Made by a program: the position numbers and the translations under genes
Notes under the pieces: model-generated
What the model saw: only the letters and a program-made list of their open reading frames with translations
Database searches by the model: none
Told to the model about the DNA's origin: nothing
Source of the DNA: Planctomycetaceae bacterium
Lineage (GTDB): Bacteria > Planctomycetota > Phycisphaerae > SM23-33
Direction: 5' to 3'
Length of the DNA stretch: 64,000 nucleotides
NCBI GenBank assembly: GCA_039680605.1
Contig: JBDKTA010000022.1
Coordinates: forward strand, 186,001 to 250,000
Shown: positions 19,751 to 27,910 of the stretch, in pieces
How positions within the stretch are numbered: position 1 is the stretch's first letter
Layout: the number at the start of each line of letters is the position of its first letter

Positions 19751-20875
19751 ATGGCTAAATACAAAGGCAAATCGCAGCGCCGCATGAAAGGCTGGCACCA
19801 GCGCGTCGTCTCCGGCGGCGAGGCCGACGATACCACCGACAGCCGCCGCCTGGGCTTTGGCCGGCGCGAGGTCAAGCTGCCGCCCGCGCGCCTGGAGGCG
19901 CCCCAGCAGAACCTCGACGACCTGCCCAAGACCGAGGGCATGGTCGTGGGCTTCTATCCCGGCGGCATCCTCGTGCGGAGCCTGCAGGGCACGTTGCAGT
20001 GCATGGTGGCTAAAACCTTCCGCGCCCTGGGAGGCACCAGCGCCCTGACCATCGGAGACAACGTCACCGTCGCCATCGTCCCCCACGATCAGGACGCCAC
20101 CAAGGCCGACAAGGCCCGCGCCGACGGCATGATCGTCGCCCGCGACAAACGCACCAGCGTGCTGGCCCGGCCCGCCCCCCGCAGCGCCAAACGCAACGAC
20201 CCCTACGCCGAAGAGGCCTTCGAAAAAGTGCTCGCCGCCAATATCGATCTGCTGGTCGTCGTCGTGGCGACCAAGAAGCCCGCCCTGCGCCGCGGCCTGC
20301 TCGACCGTTTCCTCATCATCGCCGACCGCGGCGGTCTCGATCCGGTCCTGGTCGTCAACAAGCTCGACCTGGGCGAGCCCAACCTCGAAGTGCTCGCCGA
20401 CCTGGAGCACCTCGACCTGCCCATGGCCTTCTGCTCGGCCGAGACCGGCCAGGGGCTCGACGATCTGCGCGAGATCCTCGCCGGGCGGCGCTCGGTGCTG
20501 GCCGGGGCATCCGGCGTCGGAAAGACCTCCCTCATCAACGCCATCATCCCCGGCGCGCAGGGCCTGACGCGCGAGATTCGCGCCAAGGACAACCGCGGCC
20601 GCCACACCACCACCGCCGCGGTGCTGTACGACCTGCCCGACGGCGGGTTGATCATCGACACGCCGGGCATCCGCGAGCTGTCGCTGCCGCTGAGCGCCCA
20701 GGACCTGCCCTGGTATTTCCCCGAGTTCGAACAGATCGCCCCGCAGTGCAAGTTCAACGACTGCACCCACACGCATGAGCCCGGCTGCGCCGTGCAGAAA
20801 GCCGTCGAGGAAGGCCAGATTCCCGCCGGGCGATATGAGAGCTATATCCGGATGCTGGAGACCATCGAAAGATAG
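19751..20875 (+). CDS. rsgA: Ribosome small-subunit maturation GTPase RsgA
   Basis: 374 residues. A GTPase that checks late 30S assembly. The ATG at 19751 has GGAAAGG just upstream. Motifs are in the circularly permuted order typical of RsgA: NKLD (G4), then GASGVGKTSLINAI (G1), RGRHTTTAA (G2) and DTPGIRELS (G3). The zinc-binding C-terminal domain CKFNDCTHTHEPGC is intact. The N-terminal OB-fold region is preceded by a basic leader (MAKYKGKSQRRMKGW). Its TAG stop overlaps the first unit of an AGATCCT repeat. Confidence 0.93.
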   Translation: MAKYKGKSQRRMKGWHQRVVSGGEADDTTDSRRLGFGRREVKLPPARLEAPQQNLDDLPKTEGMVVGFYPGGILVRSLQGTLQCMVAKTFRALGGTSALTIGDNVTVAIVPHDQDATKADKARADGMIVARDKRTSVLARPAPRSAKRNDPYAEEAFEKVLAANIDLLVVVVATKKPALRRGLLDRFLIIADRGGLDPVLVVNKLDLGEPNLEVLADLEHLDLPMAFCSAETGQGLDDLREILAGRRSVLAGASGVGKTSLINAIIPGAQGLTREIRAKDNRGRHTTTAAVLYDLPDGGLIIDTPGIRELSLPLSAQDLPWYFPEFEQIAPQCKFNDCTHTHEPGCAVQKAVEEGQIPAGRYESYIRMLETIER

Positions 20876-20966
20876 ATCCTAGATCCTAGATCCTCGATCC
20901 CAGGGAGAAACAAGACGTTGTCTGCCGCCCCTGGGATCGAGGATCTAGGATCGAGGATCTGTTTTA
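20874..20966. repeat. 32-bp inverted repeat made of AGATCCT heptamers
   Basis: The left arm 20874-20905 is built from AGATCCT, AGATCCT, AGATCCT, CGATCCC. The right arm 20929-20960 is its reverse complement with one mismatch, and the loop is 23 bases. GTTTT follows, then the AAAGGAG of the next gene. It begins in the rsgA stop codon. It could act as a terminator or mRNA-stability hairpin. Confidence 0.8.
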
Positions 20967-20978
20967 AAGGAGTTTCAC

Positions 20979-21947
20979 ATGCCTCGCGACACCCAATGGC
21001 TGCACGACGCCCGATGGGGCGTGATGACCCACTTCCTCGCCCGCCTGCCCGGGCCGGCGATCGACGACCGCGTCGTGACGGCCGACGAGTGGAACGAGCA
21101 GGTGGACTCGGTCGACGTCGAGGCGATGGCCGACACGCTGGCCGACCTCGGCGCGGGGTATCTCATCCTGACGCTGGGCCAGCTCAGCGGGCATTTCTGC
21201 TCGCCGAATGCGGCCATTGATCGCATCGGCGGGATCACGCCCAGCCTCTGCTCGCGGCGCGACCTGCCTGCCGAAATGGCCCGCGCCCTGCGCAAGCGAG
21301 GACTGCGGCTCATCGCGTACATCCACTCCGAACCGCCGCATCACGAACAGTGCCGTGACGCCTTCGAGACCACCCAAGCCGCACGCGAGGCCGACCGCCG
21401 CCGCCTGGGCATGCAGCGCAAGTGGCAGAGCGTGGTCGCCGAGTGGTCGGCGCGATGGGGCGACCTGGTCAGCGGCTGGTGGATCGACGGCTGCTACGAC
21501 CCGCCGATGTACAAGTCGCTGGAAGAGCCCAACTGGCACAGCTTCGCCGCCGCCCTGCGGGCCGGCAACGATCAGTCACTGCTGGCGTTCAACCACGGGA
21601 TCATGTGGCCGCCCAAGAGCATCACCGACGAAGACGATTATCTCGCCGGCGAAGTCGACGGCGCCTTCTTCACCGGCTATTGGGAAGGCAGCCGCTACTG
21701 CCAGGTGCCGGCGATCTACCAGGGGGTGCGGCTTCACATCCTCTCGTTCCTGGGCACGATGTGGTGCCAGGGCGAGGCGCCGCGATTCCCCGACGAGTTC
21801 GTGATCGGCTACACCAAGTTTATCGCCAGCCGCGGCGGCGCGACGACCTGGGACGTCCCCATCGAACGCGACTGCACCATCCGCGAGACCTTCATGCCGC
21901 AGCTCAAAGCGATAGGCCAAGCCGTAGCACGGGCGTCCCGCCCGTGA
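20979..21947 (+). CDS. GH29-related alpha-fucosidase-like protein
   Basis: 322 residues, cytoplasmic (no signal peptide). AAAGGAG lies six bases before the ATG. The N-terminal HDARWGVMTHFLA and the segment GDLVSGWWIDGCYDPPMY, with an Asp at the GH29 nucleophile position, resemble the catalytic barrel of alpha-L-fucosidases. Only one domain is present and the general acid is not identifiable, so activity is uncertain. The last residues (ARASRP) and the stop lie within a palindromic GTAGCACGGGCG repeat. A sugar isomerase-type gene follows on the same strand. Confidence 0.65.
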   Translation: MPRDTQWLHDARWGVMTHFLARLPGPAIDDRVVTADEWNEQVDSVDVEAMADTLADLGAGYLILTLGQLSGHFCSPNAAIDRIGGITPSLCSRRDLPAEMARALRKRGLRLIAYIHSEPPHHEQCRDAFETTQAAREADRRRLGMQRKWQSVVAEWSARWGDLVSGWWIDGCYDPPMYKSLEEPNWHSFAAALRAGNDQSLLAFNHGIMWPPKSITDEDDYLAGEVDGAFFTGYWEGSRYCQVPAIYQGVRLHILSFLGTMWCQGEAPRFPDEFVIGYTKFIASRGGATTWDVPIERDCTIRETFMPQLKAIGQAVARASRP

Positions 21948-21972
21948 GTAGCATGGGCGTCCCGCCCATGAG
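21923..21972. repeat. Two tandem GTAGCACGGGCGTCCCGCCC palindromes
   Basis: 21923-21947 (GCACGGGCGTCCCGCCCGTG) and 21948-21972 (GCATGGGCGTCCCGCCCATG) lie back to back at the end of the GH29-like gene. Family copies are at 3041-3089, 22770-22793, 24755-24778 and 41889-41934. Confidence 0.8.
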
Positions 21973-21982
21973 GACCGATGAC

Positions 21983-22765
21983 ATGAAGAAAGCCATCTGC
22001 CTGGACAGCCTCCCCGGCGGCATGAGCATCCTGGAGCGGTTCACGCTGGCAAGAGATGCCGGCTTCACAGCCGTCGAACCGGTCGCGCCCGCCAACGACC
22101 AGACGCTGGACGAGATCAAAAGCGCGGCCGAGCGCACGGGCGTAGCCGTCGCCTCGGTGATGGACATCGCCTGCTGGTCCTGTCCATTCTCCTCGCCCGA
22201 CGCAGCCGAAGTCGAACGGGGCTTGGAGGCCGCGCGGCGGGCCATTGACTGCGCCGCCGCTCTCAACGCTGGCGCCGTACTGATCGTGCCAGCCGTCGTG
22301 AACGAAGCAGTGACGTACGAAGATGCCTACGAGCGATCGCAACGGCAGATTCGAGAGCTCATTCCCCTGGCGGCCGTGCGAAAGATCGTGCTGGCCCTGG
22401 AAAACGTCTGGAACAAGTTCCTGCTGAGCCCCATGGAGTTCGCCCGCTACATCGACGAACTGGCCAGCCCATGGGTGAAAGCCTACTTCGACGTGGGCAA
22501 CATCCTGCTCTACGGATTTCCGCAGCACTGGATCAAAACCCTGGGCCCGCGCATCGCCCGGATTCACCTGAAGGACTTCCAGATCGGCCCAAAGGCGTTC
22601 GCCGACCTGCTCGAAGGCGACGTGAACTGGCCAGCCGTGATAGCGGCCCTCAGAGCCATCGGCTATGACGGTTGCTTGACCGCGGAGGTAGGCGTCGCCG
22701 CCGAGGACCCCGTCGCGGGCGTTCACAAAGTCAGCAAGGCCCTGGACCAGATCCTGGCGATGTAG
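21983..22765 (+). CDS. Sugar phosphate isomerase/epimerase family TIM barrel
   Basis: 260 residues. The xylose-isomerase-like barrel is recognisable from FTLARDAGFTAVEPVAP, VLIVPAVV, VLALENVWNKFLLSP, VKAYFDVGNIL, IARIHLKDF and CLTAEVG, with the Glu, Asp/His and Glu metal positions at strand ends. The start at 21983 is weakly supported by GAGG nine bases upstream. It follows the GH29-like gene after two palindromes. The reaction cannot be assigned beyond isomerisation or epimerisation of a sugar or hydroxypyruvate-like substrate. Confidence 0.8.
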   Translation: MKKAICLDSLPGGMSILERFTLARDAGFTAVEPVAPANDQTLDEIKSAAERTGVAVASVMDIACWSCPFSSPDAAEVERGLEAARRAIDCAAALNAGAVLIVPAVVNEAVTYEDAYERSQRQIRELIPLAAVRKIVLALENVWNKFLLSPMEFARYIDELASPWVKAYFDVGNILLYGFPQHWIKTLGPRIARIHLKDFQIGPKAFADLLEGDVNWPAVIAALRAIGYDGCLTAEVGVAAEDPVAGVHKVSKALDQILAM

Positions 22766-22869
22766 GCCCGTAGCACGGGCGTCGTACCCGTGCAACTCAT
22801 GGGCGAGGCACCTGACATATGGTATATTGCGGCCGTGATTGATCCCTCCCTTTTGAAAGGAAGCGGGCG

Positions 22870-23574
22870 ATGAAGAAACTTATAGTGGGCATAATTGTTG
22901 TCGCGGGCGTGTCCTTGGCCTTGGCGGCCGAGAAGAAGGATCTCAAGAAGGTCGATACCGAAGCCCTGACCAATGAGACCCAAAAGAGTGCCGAGCCTTC
23001 GGAGGGCATCAATATCGTTTGGTGGGTCCCGACGGAGTTCTGGGCGGCCTCACTGGGGCAGAGCAAGGACGTCAGTGCGGCAGACGCGGACAAGATCATC
23101 ACGGCGATTGAAAAGTACCTGATTGTTGCGGTTGTGCGCGCCGACATTTCCCCACTGGGCGGGTTCAAGTTCCACAGCCAGAATGTCGTTTCCAGGAACC
23201 TCAAGGCCGCCTACAAGGACAAGGAAGGAAAGGAAACGCTCCTGGTCCTGGAGACAGACCTCGATGAAGACACGAGGGTTCTTCTCGACGTCATCAAGCC
23301 GATCCTGAAGAACGCGATGGGCCGCATGGGAGAGAATTTCCATTTCTTCGTCTATAGGGGCACCGATGCCAAGGGCAGGCGGATCGTCTCGCCATACGAG
23401 AAGGGCTGCCTGACCGTGGAGATGAAGAAGGTCTCCAATGAGGCCGGCGGCAAAGTGGAGTTCAACTGCCCCCTGAACTCACTGTTCCTTCCCCGAACCT
23501 GCGCCGGATGCACAAAACAAGCCCACATAAGCTGGAACTTCTGCCCCTGGTGCGGCAAGAAACTGCCCGAGTAA
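22870..23574 (+). CDS. Exported protein with C-terminal zinc ribbon
   Basis: 234 residues, not a family I recognise. AAAGGAAG precedes the ATG at 22870, and a signal peptide follows (MKKLIVGIIVVAGVSLALA). The middle part is a mixed alpha/beta domain (KYLIVAVVRADISPLGGFKF, LLVLETDLDEDTRVLLDVIK). The end is a four-cysteine ribbon, CAGC and CPWCGKK, which is unusual for an exported protein. Lower GC than its neighbours. It starts a run of three small genes on the plus strand. Confidence 0.7.
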   Translation: MKKLIVGIIVVAGVSLALAAEKKDLKKVDTEALTNETQKSAEPSEGINIVWWVPTEFWAASLGQSKDVSAADADKIITAIEKYLIVAVVRADISPLGGFKFHSQNVVSRNLKAAYKDKEGKETLLVLETDLDEDTRVLLDVIKPILKNAMGRMGENFHFFVYRGTDAKGRRIVSPYEKGCLTVEMKKVSNEAGGKVEFNCPLNSLFLPRTCAGCTKQAHISWNFCPWCGKKLPE

Positions 23575-23580
23575 GGATCG

Positions 23581-24261
23581 ATGGCACAGGGGATGGCAAT
23601 GGCCATACACTTTCGCATAGCGGCAATGACGAGGACGGGCAGATTTGCCATCGTCTATCTTGTACTGGTGACGATCCTCCTGGCATTATCGGATTTGCTG
23701 CGCATACCCAAGTTGGCGTTTTCGATGGGTGACGCTCTGATGCTGCTGTCATCGCTCATTCTATTGCTCCCGCTCGGGCTCTTTGGAGCCGCATTTATGT
23801 CCGGCCAGAGCTCGCCGGAAGTTGTTCTCGGAGGTGCTTTGCTTATCGTGCTGAATGGCTATCTATGGGGATCGATCTATTCGCATCGTGTCGAATTGAG
23901 GGCAAGGCGTCGCGGCCATGCAACTGCTGAAGCCCCTCCGGATGATTCGACGCGTCCCGCCAGGTCAAGTCTCCCCATGCATGTGGGGCTGATCATCGCC
24001 GGGCTGAATGTTTTCGGGCGGGCCTTTCTGGTGTTGATCGAGGGCAATGGCTGGCGGCGGGTTTTGTCCTTTCCACTGGAGCAACCGATGGAAAAGGCTC
24101 TGGCTGCGTTTTTCACTCTGGGTACAGGCTCCCTGAAGCCGCTCTATTTTCAGATGAGTGTTGTTGCGATCAATGCCGTTCTCTGGGGTGCAGCGACCGC
24201 GGCCGCGCTGGCGCTCTTAAGGTGGACCTGGCTCAGGTGTCGGCGACCTGCATGCCATTGA
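23581..24261 (+). CDS. Membrane protein of unknown function
   Basis: Up to 226 residues. It begins six bases after the zinc-ribbon gene; the start could be 23581 (AAGGA just upstream), 23593 or 23599. Hydrophobic helices lie at FAIVYLVLVTILLALSDLL, LMLLSSLILLLPLGLFGAAF, VVLGGALLIVLNGYLWG, HVGLIIAGLNVFGRAFLVLI and a final AVLWGAATAAALALL. A charged Arg-rich loop follows the third helix. No family recognised. Probably co-transcribed with the preceding gene. Confidence 0.6.
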   Translation: MAQGMAMAIHFRIAAMTRTGRFAIVYLVLVTILLALSDLLRIPKLAFSMGDALMLLSSLILLLPLGLFGAAFMSGQSSPEVVLGGALLIVLNGYLWGSIYSHRVELRARRRGHATAEAPPDDSTRPARSSLPMHVGLIIAGLNVFGRAFLVLIEGNGWRRVLSFPLEQPMEKALAAFFTLGTGSLKPLYFQMSVVAINAVLWGAATAAALALLRWTWLRCRRPACH

Positions 24262-24413
24262 GCCAATGGCTGCCCCGCGAAACTCATGGGTAAGATGTCG
24301 CCGCCCACAATTCCGTTGTGCTCGTCAATGTGCCTGGAGAAGATAATGGCAATCGGCTGCAGCAAGTTCATCCGCAGCCACAGCGGTGCGATAGTTGATG
24401 GGAGCAACCGACA

Positions 24414-24743
24414 ATGGACTCGTCTGGGGCAAAGAAGACGTTCGGAAGGGGCGCCTTTACCTGTCTTGGCCTCTGGACACTGGGCATTGTTGGCGCGTTT
24501 CTCTATCACTACACCTTTCCTTGGTATCATGGCCGTGACTCCTGCTGGTCATGGATATGCATCGGATTCGGATTGCTTCCATTTGGCATTTCATGGGGAT
24601 GGGGAGCGACCCTCGTGTGGCTTTGGCTCAGGCCTTACCGCCCTCTTTGGAAAATATGCCTTTCGCTACTGGCGACGGCGGTTGCATTGCCCGCTGTTCT
24701 GGCAACAGGCTTCGTATGGCTGATCACACATATGGCCCCCTGA
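24414..24743 (+). CDS. Small membrane protein, unknown
   Basis: 109 residues, three transmembrane helices (GLWTLGIVGAFLYHYTF; WICIGFGLLPFGISWGWG; SLLATAVALPAVLATGFVWL). GGGAG lies nine bases before the ATG. Chosen over the overlapping frame 24286-24723 because of its hydrophobic pattern. 150 bases of unremarkable DNA separate it from the previous gene. Function unknown. Confidence 0.55.
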   Translation: MDSSGAKKTFGRGAFTCLGLWTLGIVGAFLYHYTFPWYHGRDSCWSWICIGFGLLPFGISWGWGATLVWLWLRPYRPLWKICLSLLATAVALPAVLATGFVWLITHMAP

Positions 24744-24797
24744 TATTCTCGCCACGTACGGGCGGCACGCCCGTGCCACTCACAACGCACCACTATC

Positions 24798-25769
24798 CTA
24801 CTGCCCCGCCATGGCGTACTTCACGGCCAGCATGCTTTCTTCCGGCGGGCAACGATCGACGGGCTTGTTGTCGCGGATGCACTGGAGGAAATAGCGATCC
24901 TCGGGCAAAAAGCCCCAGCCGGTGTCGACGGGGAGGGTTTCAACTTTGCCGGCCTGTATGACCTGCAGGCCGCCTTCGATGTTGGCGCCGAATCGCAGGG
25001 TGGCTTTTTCCATCGTCACGCAGCACTCGAAGTTGAACGGCGTGCCGACGTCCCAGCGGGCTTCGAAGATGCACGCCGGGCCGTTGTCGTAGCGCCAGTG
25101 GCTGACGATCACGTGTATGGGGTTCAGGTCGCCGCGGACGGTGGCGGTCACTTCGTCCGGGCGGCCGAACCACGCCAACGCCGTGTCGGCGTCGTGAATG
25201 TGCAGGTCCAGCGGCACGCCGCCGCTGCGGGCTTCCTCAGCGAACCACCGCCCGGGGTTGCCGCCGTAGCGGCGGAAGACGGCCGACAGCGGTTTGCCAT
25301 ACGTGCCGGACTTGATCAGCCTCGCGGCCTCGACGTACGTCGGCCAGAACCGCAGCACCTGCCCGACCATGAGCTTTTTGCCGCTGGCGGCCGCCGCGTC
25401 GAGCATGCGGCGGCAATCGGCTTCGTTGAGCGCCATCGGTTTTTCAGTGAAGACGTGCTTGCCGTTTTCGAGCGCCATGACGGCCGCGGCGGCGTGCAGG
25501 TCGCTGGGCGTGGCGATGGCGATGACGTCGATGTCCTTATCGCGGCACAGGCCGCTGTAGTCGTCGTAGGAGCGGATGTTCGTGGCGACCTCGACGGCCG
25601 CGGCGCCGGCATCGAAGTTAACCGCCGACATGCCGAGCTTTCCGGGCGTGCGGCGGTCTTCGATCGGGTCGGCCAGCGCCTCGACTCGCACCAGGTCGGC
25701 CAACTGCAGATAATTCTTGAGATGAAGCTGGCCCAAACCGCCCACGCCGGCAATACCCAGTCGAAGCAC
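24798..25769 (-). CDS. Gfo/Idh/MocA-family NAD(P)-dependent oxidoreductase
   Basis: 323 residues. I use the GTG at 25769 (reading MLRLGIAGVGGLG), which has AAGGAG six bases upstream; the longer frame would run into a repeat. The Rossmann motif GIAGVGGLGQ, the IATPSDLHAA strand and the EKPMALNEADC block with the family EKP motif are clear. LDLHIHDADTALAWFG carries the His usually involved in catalysis. Substrates in this family are mainly sugars and inositols. It is downstream of a URO-D-family gene on the same strand. Confidence 0.88.
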   Translation of the reverse strand: MLRLGIAGVGGLGQLHLKNYLQLADLVRVEALADPIEDRRTPGKLGMSAVNFDAGAAAVEVATNIRSYDDYSGLCRDKDIDVIAIATPSDLHAAAAVMALENGKHVFTEKPMALNEADCRRMLDAAAASGKKLMVGQVLRFWPTYVEAARLIKSGTYGKPLSAVFRRYGGNPGRWFAEEARSGGVPLDLHIHDADTALAWFGRPDEVTATVRGDLNPIHVIVSHWRYDNGPACIFEARWDVGTPFNFECCVTMEKATLRFGANIEGGLQVIQAGKVETLPVDTGWGFLPEDRYFLQCIRDNKPVDRCPPEESMLAVKYAMAGQ

Positions 25770-25810
25770 GATCTTCTCCTTCAAATAATTCCGCCCATTA
25801 GCGGCTGCCT

Positions 25811-25848
25811 CATGGCGACCCGCGGTACCGCGTGTCGCCATGCCACCC
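25811..25848. repeat. ATGGCGACCCGC palindrome
   Basis: CATGGCGACCCGCGGTACCG (25811-25830) pairs with the following CGTGTCGCCATGCCACC. The same element is at 38135-38181 and 41631-41669. It lies just upstream of the Gfo/Idh gene. Confidence 0.75.
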
Positions 25849-25865
25849 TGCGACGAGTTAACCCG

Positions 25866-27008
25866 TCAACCAGTTAGCGAGTCAACCACTCTAACCATCG
25901 TCTGGTAATTCGTCATCGTCCTGCGTGTGATTTCGCGGCCGTAGGGGCAGGCGGAGGGGTGCAGGACGAATCGGCTGCCGTTTTTGTCGGGGCCTTGCTC
26001 GATCGCGCGGCGGACCTTGTCCTCGAAGAGCCCGGGGGCGAGGTTCTCGATGTCGCTGGCCTCGATGTTGCCAAAGAGGATCATTTCGGGGGCGGCCAGA
26101 CGAATCTCGGAAAGGGTCATGTCGCCCTGGGGCGGCGGTTCGCACGGGTCCAGGCCGTCGGCCATCTCGGCGATCATGCCCAGGATTCCGCGCAGGCGGC
26201 CGTGGCTGTGGATCCGCGGCCAGCCGCCGTGCTTGCGGATGATGTCGCACATGGGTTTGGTGTAGTTATACAAAAACTCGCGGTACAGCCGCGGGGGCAC
26301 GAAGGGCTCCGAGAGATACTCCGACCCAACCACGCGCCACAGGTGTCCGGGGAATGCCTTGGCGATCTGCTCGACGCGGCTGTAGCAGCTCGGGGCAGCC
26401 TGCTCCATCAGTTTGTGAAACAGCGCCGGCTCGGTCAACGCCAGCACAGTGTAATCTTCCATGGAAAACAGCGGCGCGACGCCGCAGATCGGGTCGCCAT
26501 GGTCGACCATGATGATGCCCGCCTCGCCCAGCGTCTTTTCAGCATCAAGCAGATTGCCCACATCAATGCGGCCGGGCGCGAATACCTCGGCAGGAAGCTG
26601 CAGATATGCCTTAATATCGTCAAGATCCTTGAGCAGATGCTCCGGCGTCCAGGTGGTGTTGACGTCGCGATCGCGCCGCCATGTCGAGTGCATCTGGCGC
26701 CCGGCGATGCGCAGCGTCGTGCGGCCAAATTGGCTGGCCCCTTCGGTCCAGTTTTCGGTGGTGAAAAACTCGTCGCGTGGGTTGTCGCCCGTGGGATGCT
26801 CGCGCGGCCCGGTCATGCGGATGATGTCGGTCTGCTGCTCGGCCAGGTCGATCAGCTCGCGCCAACCGGGACCATTGTAGATGTTGTACGGATCGGGATT
26901 ATCGCAGTCGAGCCGCCACCCGCCGATCTCATAAAAGCTCACCGGCGGACGGTCCACCGCCTGGCCGGTCAATGTCGCCATCAGTCGCTGTCGTCGGGTC
27001 ATGGCCAT
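25866..27008 (-). CDS. Uroporphyrinogen decarboxylase (URO-D) superfamily protein
   Basis: 380 residues (start 27008 or 27002; the ribosome site GAAG fits 27002 slightly better). The N-terminus MTRRQRLMATLTGQAVDRPP is typical of the non-haem URO-D branch related to corrinoid methyltransferases such as MtaA/CmuA. The central DHGDPICG and the HSHGRLRGILGMIAEMADG segment with paired histidines match that branch; true HemE motifs are missing. The likely role is methyl transfer or demethylation, not haem synthesis. It precedes the Gfo/Idh gene. A second, diverged member is at 40520-41623. Confidence 0.8.
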   Translation of the reverse strand: MAMTRRQRLMATLTGQAVDRPPVSFYEIGGWRLDCDNPDPYNIYNGPGWRELIDLAEQQTDIIRMTGPREHPTGDNPRDEFFTTENWTEGASQFGRTTLRIAGRQMHSTWRRDRDVNTTWTPEHLLKDLDDIKAYLQLPAEVFAPGRIDVGNLLDAEKTLGEAGIIMVDHGDPICGVAPLFSMEDYTVLALTEPALFHKLMEQAAPSCYSRVEQIAKAFPGHLWRVVGSEYLSEPFVPPRLYREFLYNYTKPMCDIIRKHGGWPRIHSHGRLRGILGMIAEMADGLDPCEPPPQGDMTLSEIRLAAPEMILFGNIEASDIENLAPGLFEDKVRRAIEQGPDKNGSRFVLHPSACPYGREITRRTMTNYQTMVRVVDSLTG

Positions 27009-27071
27009 TTCTTCAATCCAGTTCGTCCACGAATGTCACGAATGACACGAATGCGGAAAAAGAACTCAAGC

Positions 27072-27563
27072 TTACCGCCGTGGCGGCCGGCGCCGGCGGA
27101 TGGGTCGCAGACCCTTCTCCGTCCCGCCGAGCCGTGCGAGCTTTCGTTGCGCGACAAAAGCCTCTGGCGACTGCAACATCATCCAGAACTCCCGCGGAGA
27201 CAATATCGGCATCGACGCGATTTGTCCTAGCGAGAGAACTTCCTTATCCCCGGTGACAAACGCGTCAGCTTTAGCTCCAGCCGCAGCGGACAGAATAGGC
27301 AGGTCTGCCTTGTCGGAAATGTCGAGTTCCAGTTGATCGCCAGGTTCGACGACAATGGCGTCGCGGGCAATCTCATCGACAGCCGCCCGCGCCGCATCCG
27401 CCGGGAGCGAGAATTTGCCAGTCAATACCCGCTGCAACTCGTCGAGAACCTGCCCAGAGACCAGCAATTCATGGAATTTTCCGGTTTCCCGAAACAGGTC
27501 CGCGCAAAGCCCGCGCGTGGAGAGGGCACTGGCGATGACGTTGGTGTCGAGAAAGATTCTCAT
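27072..27563 (-). CDS. PIN-domain toxin
   Basis: 163 residues. A ribonuclease-type toxin of the PIN family (COG1569-like). The four acidic active-site positions are visible: D6 in MRIFLDTNVI, E42 in VLDELQRVL, D87 and D106 in AFVTGDKEVLSLG. The start overlaps the antitoxin stop by four bases (ATGA). The C-terminus has a basic Arg-rich tail (RPIRRRRPPRR) beyond the usual domain. Confidence 0.85.
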   Translation of the reverse strand: MRIFLDTNVIASALSTRGLCADLFRETGKFHELLVSGQVLDELQRVLTGKFSLPADAARAAVDEIARDAIVVEPGDQLELDISDKADLPILSAAAGAKADAFVTGDKEVLSLGQIASMPILSPREFWMMLQSPEAFVAQRKLARLGGTEKGLRPIRRRRPPRR

Positions 27564-27781
27564 GAGACGTCTTCAAAGACATCCTCATCCGTAAGGTATC
27601 CCTTGGCCTGGGCGTACGGCATGATCTTTCTGCGCAGGGTCTCGAATCGGCTGAGGCGGAAATGACGCCGAAGCGCCTCGCGCGCCACATCGCTGCGATT
27701 GCGCCTGGAACGCTTGGACTCCTGCGACAGCATCGTTTCGAGATCCTTGTCCAGCCGGATTGTCAGTGTCGAAGTCTTCAT
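27560..27781 (-). CDS. Ribbon-helix-helix antitoxin
   Basis: 73 residues. The N-terminal STLTIRLDKDLETMLSQES strand-helix and RRNRSDVAREALRRHF helix form a CopG-type ribbon-helix-helix DNA-binding fold. The C-terminal tail probably wraps the toxin. It is first in a two-gene unit with the PIN toxin. Its start codon lies within a 21-bp palindrome and only seven bases from a -10 box, so the mRNA is probably leaderless and autorepressed. Confidence 0.88.
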   Translation of the reverse strand: MKTSTLTIRLDKDLETMLSQESKRSRRNRSDVAREALRRHFRLSRFETLRRKIMPYAQAKGYLTDEDVFEDVS

Positions 27782-27817
27782 GTATTACAATGTAGTACAT
27801 CTGGACGCAAGAGTCAA
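27780..27817 (-). promoter_or_regulatory. Promoter and palindromic operator of the toxin-antitoxin pair
   Basis: On the minus strand: TTGACT (27812-27817), a 17-base spacer, TACATT (27789-27794), then seven bases to the ATG. Overlapping the -10 box and start codon is the palindrome ATGTACTACA-T-TGTAATACAT (27780-27800, one mismatch), a fitting operator for the ribbon-helix-helix protein. Confidence 0.75.
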
Positions 27818-27878
27818 GCTAAGAGCGTGGGAGAAACTGGGGCATGTGCATGCGGAGCCAGTCCCCATCTTTCTTCCT

Positions 27879-27906
27879 GATTACTGGTCACGGATCACGG
27901 ATTACT
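27879..27906 (-). repeat. Four-unit GATTACT-type heptamer array after rpoN
   Basis: GATTACT, GGTCACG, GATCACG, GATTACT (plus-strand reading), ending four bases from the rpoN stop codon. Same unit, register and orientation relative to the gene as after the M50-HlyD gene and rho. Confidence 0.7.
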
Positions 27907-27910
27907 GCTT

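Noticed and set aside
24286-24723. 145-codon frame overlapping the small membrane protein
   Set aside because: No hydrophobic or domain pattern; the 24414-24743 frame has three clear helices and a ribosome site.
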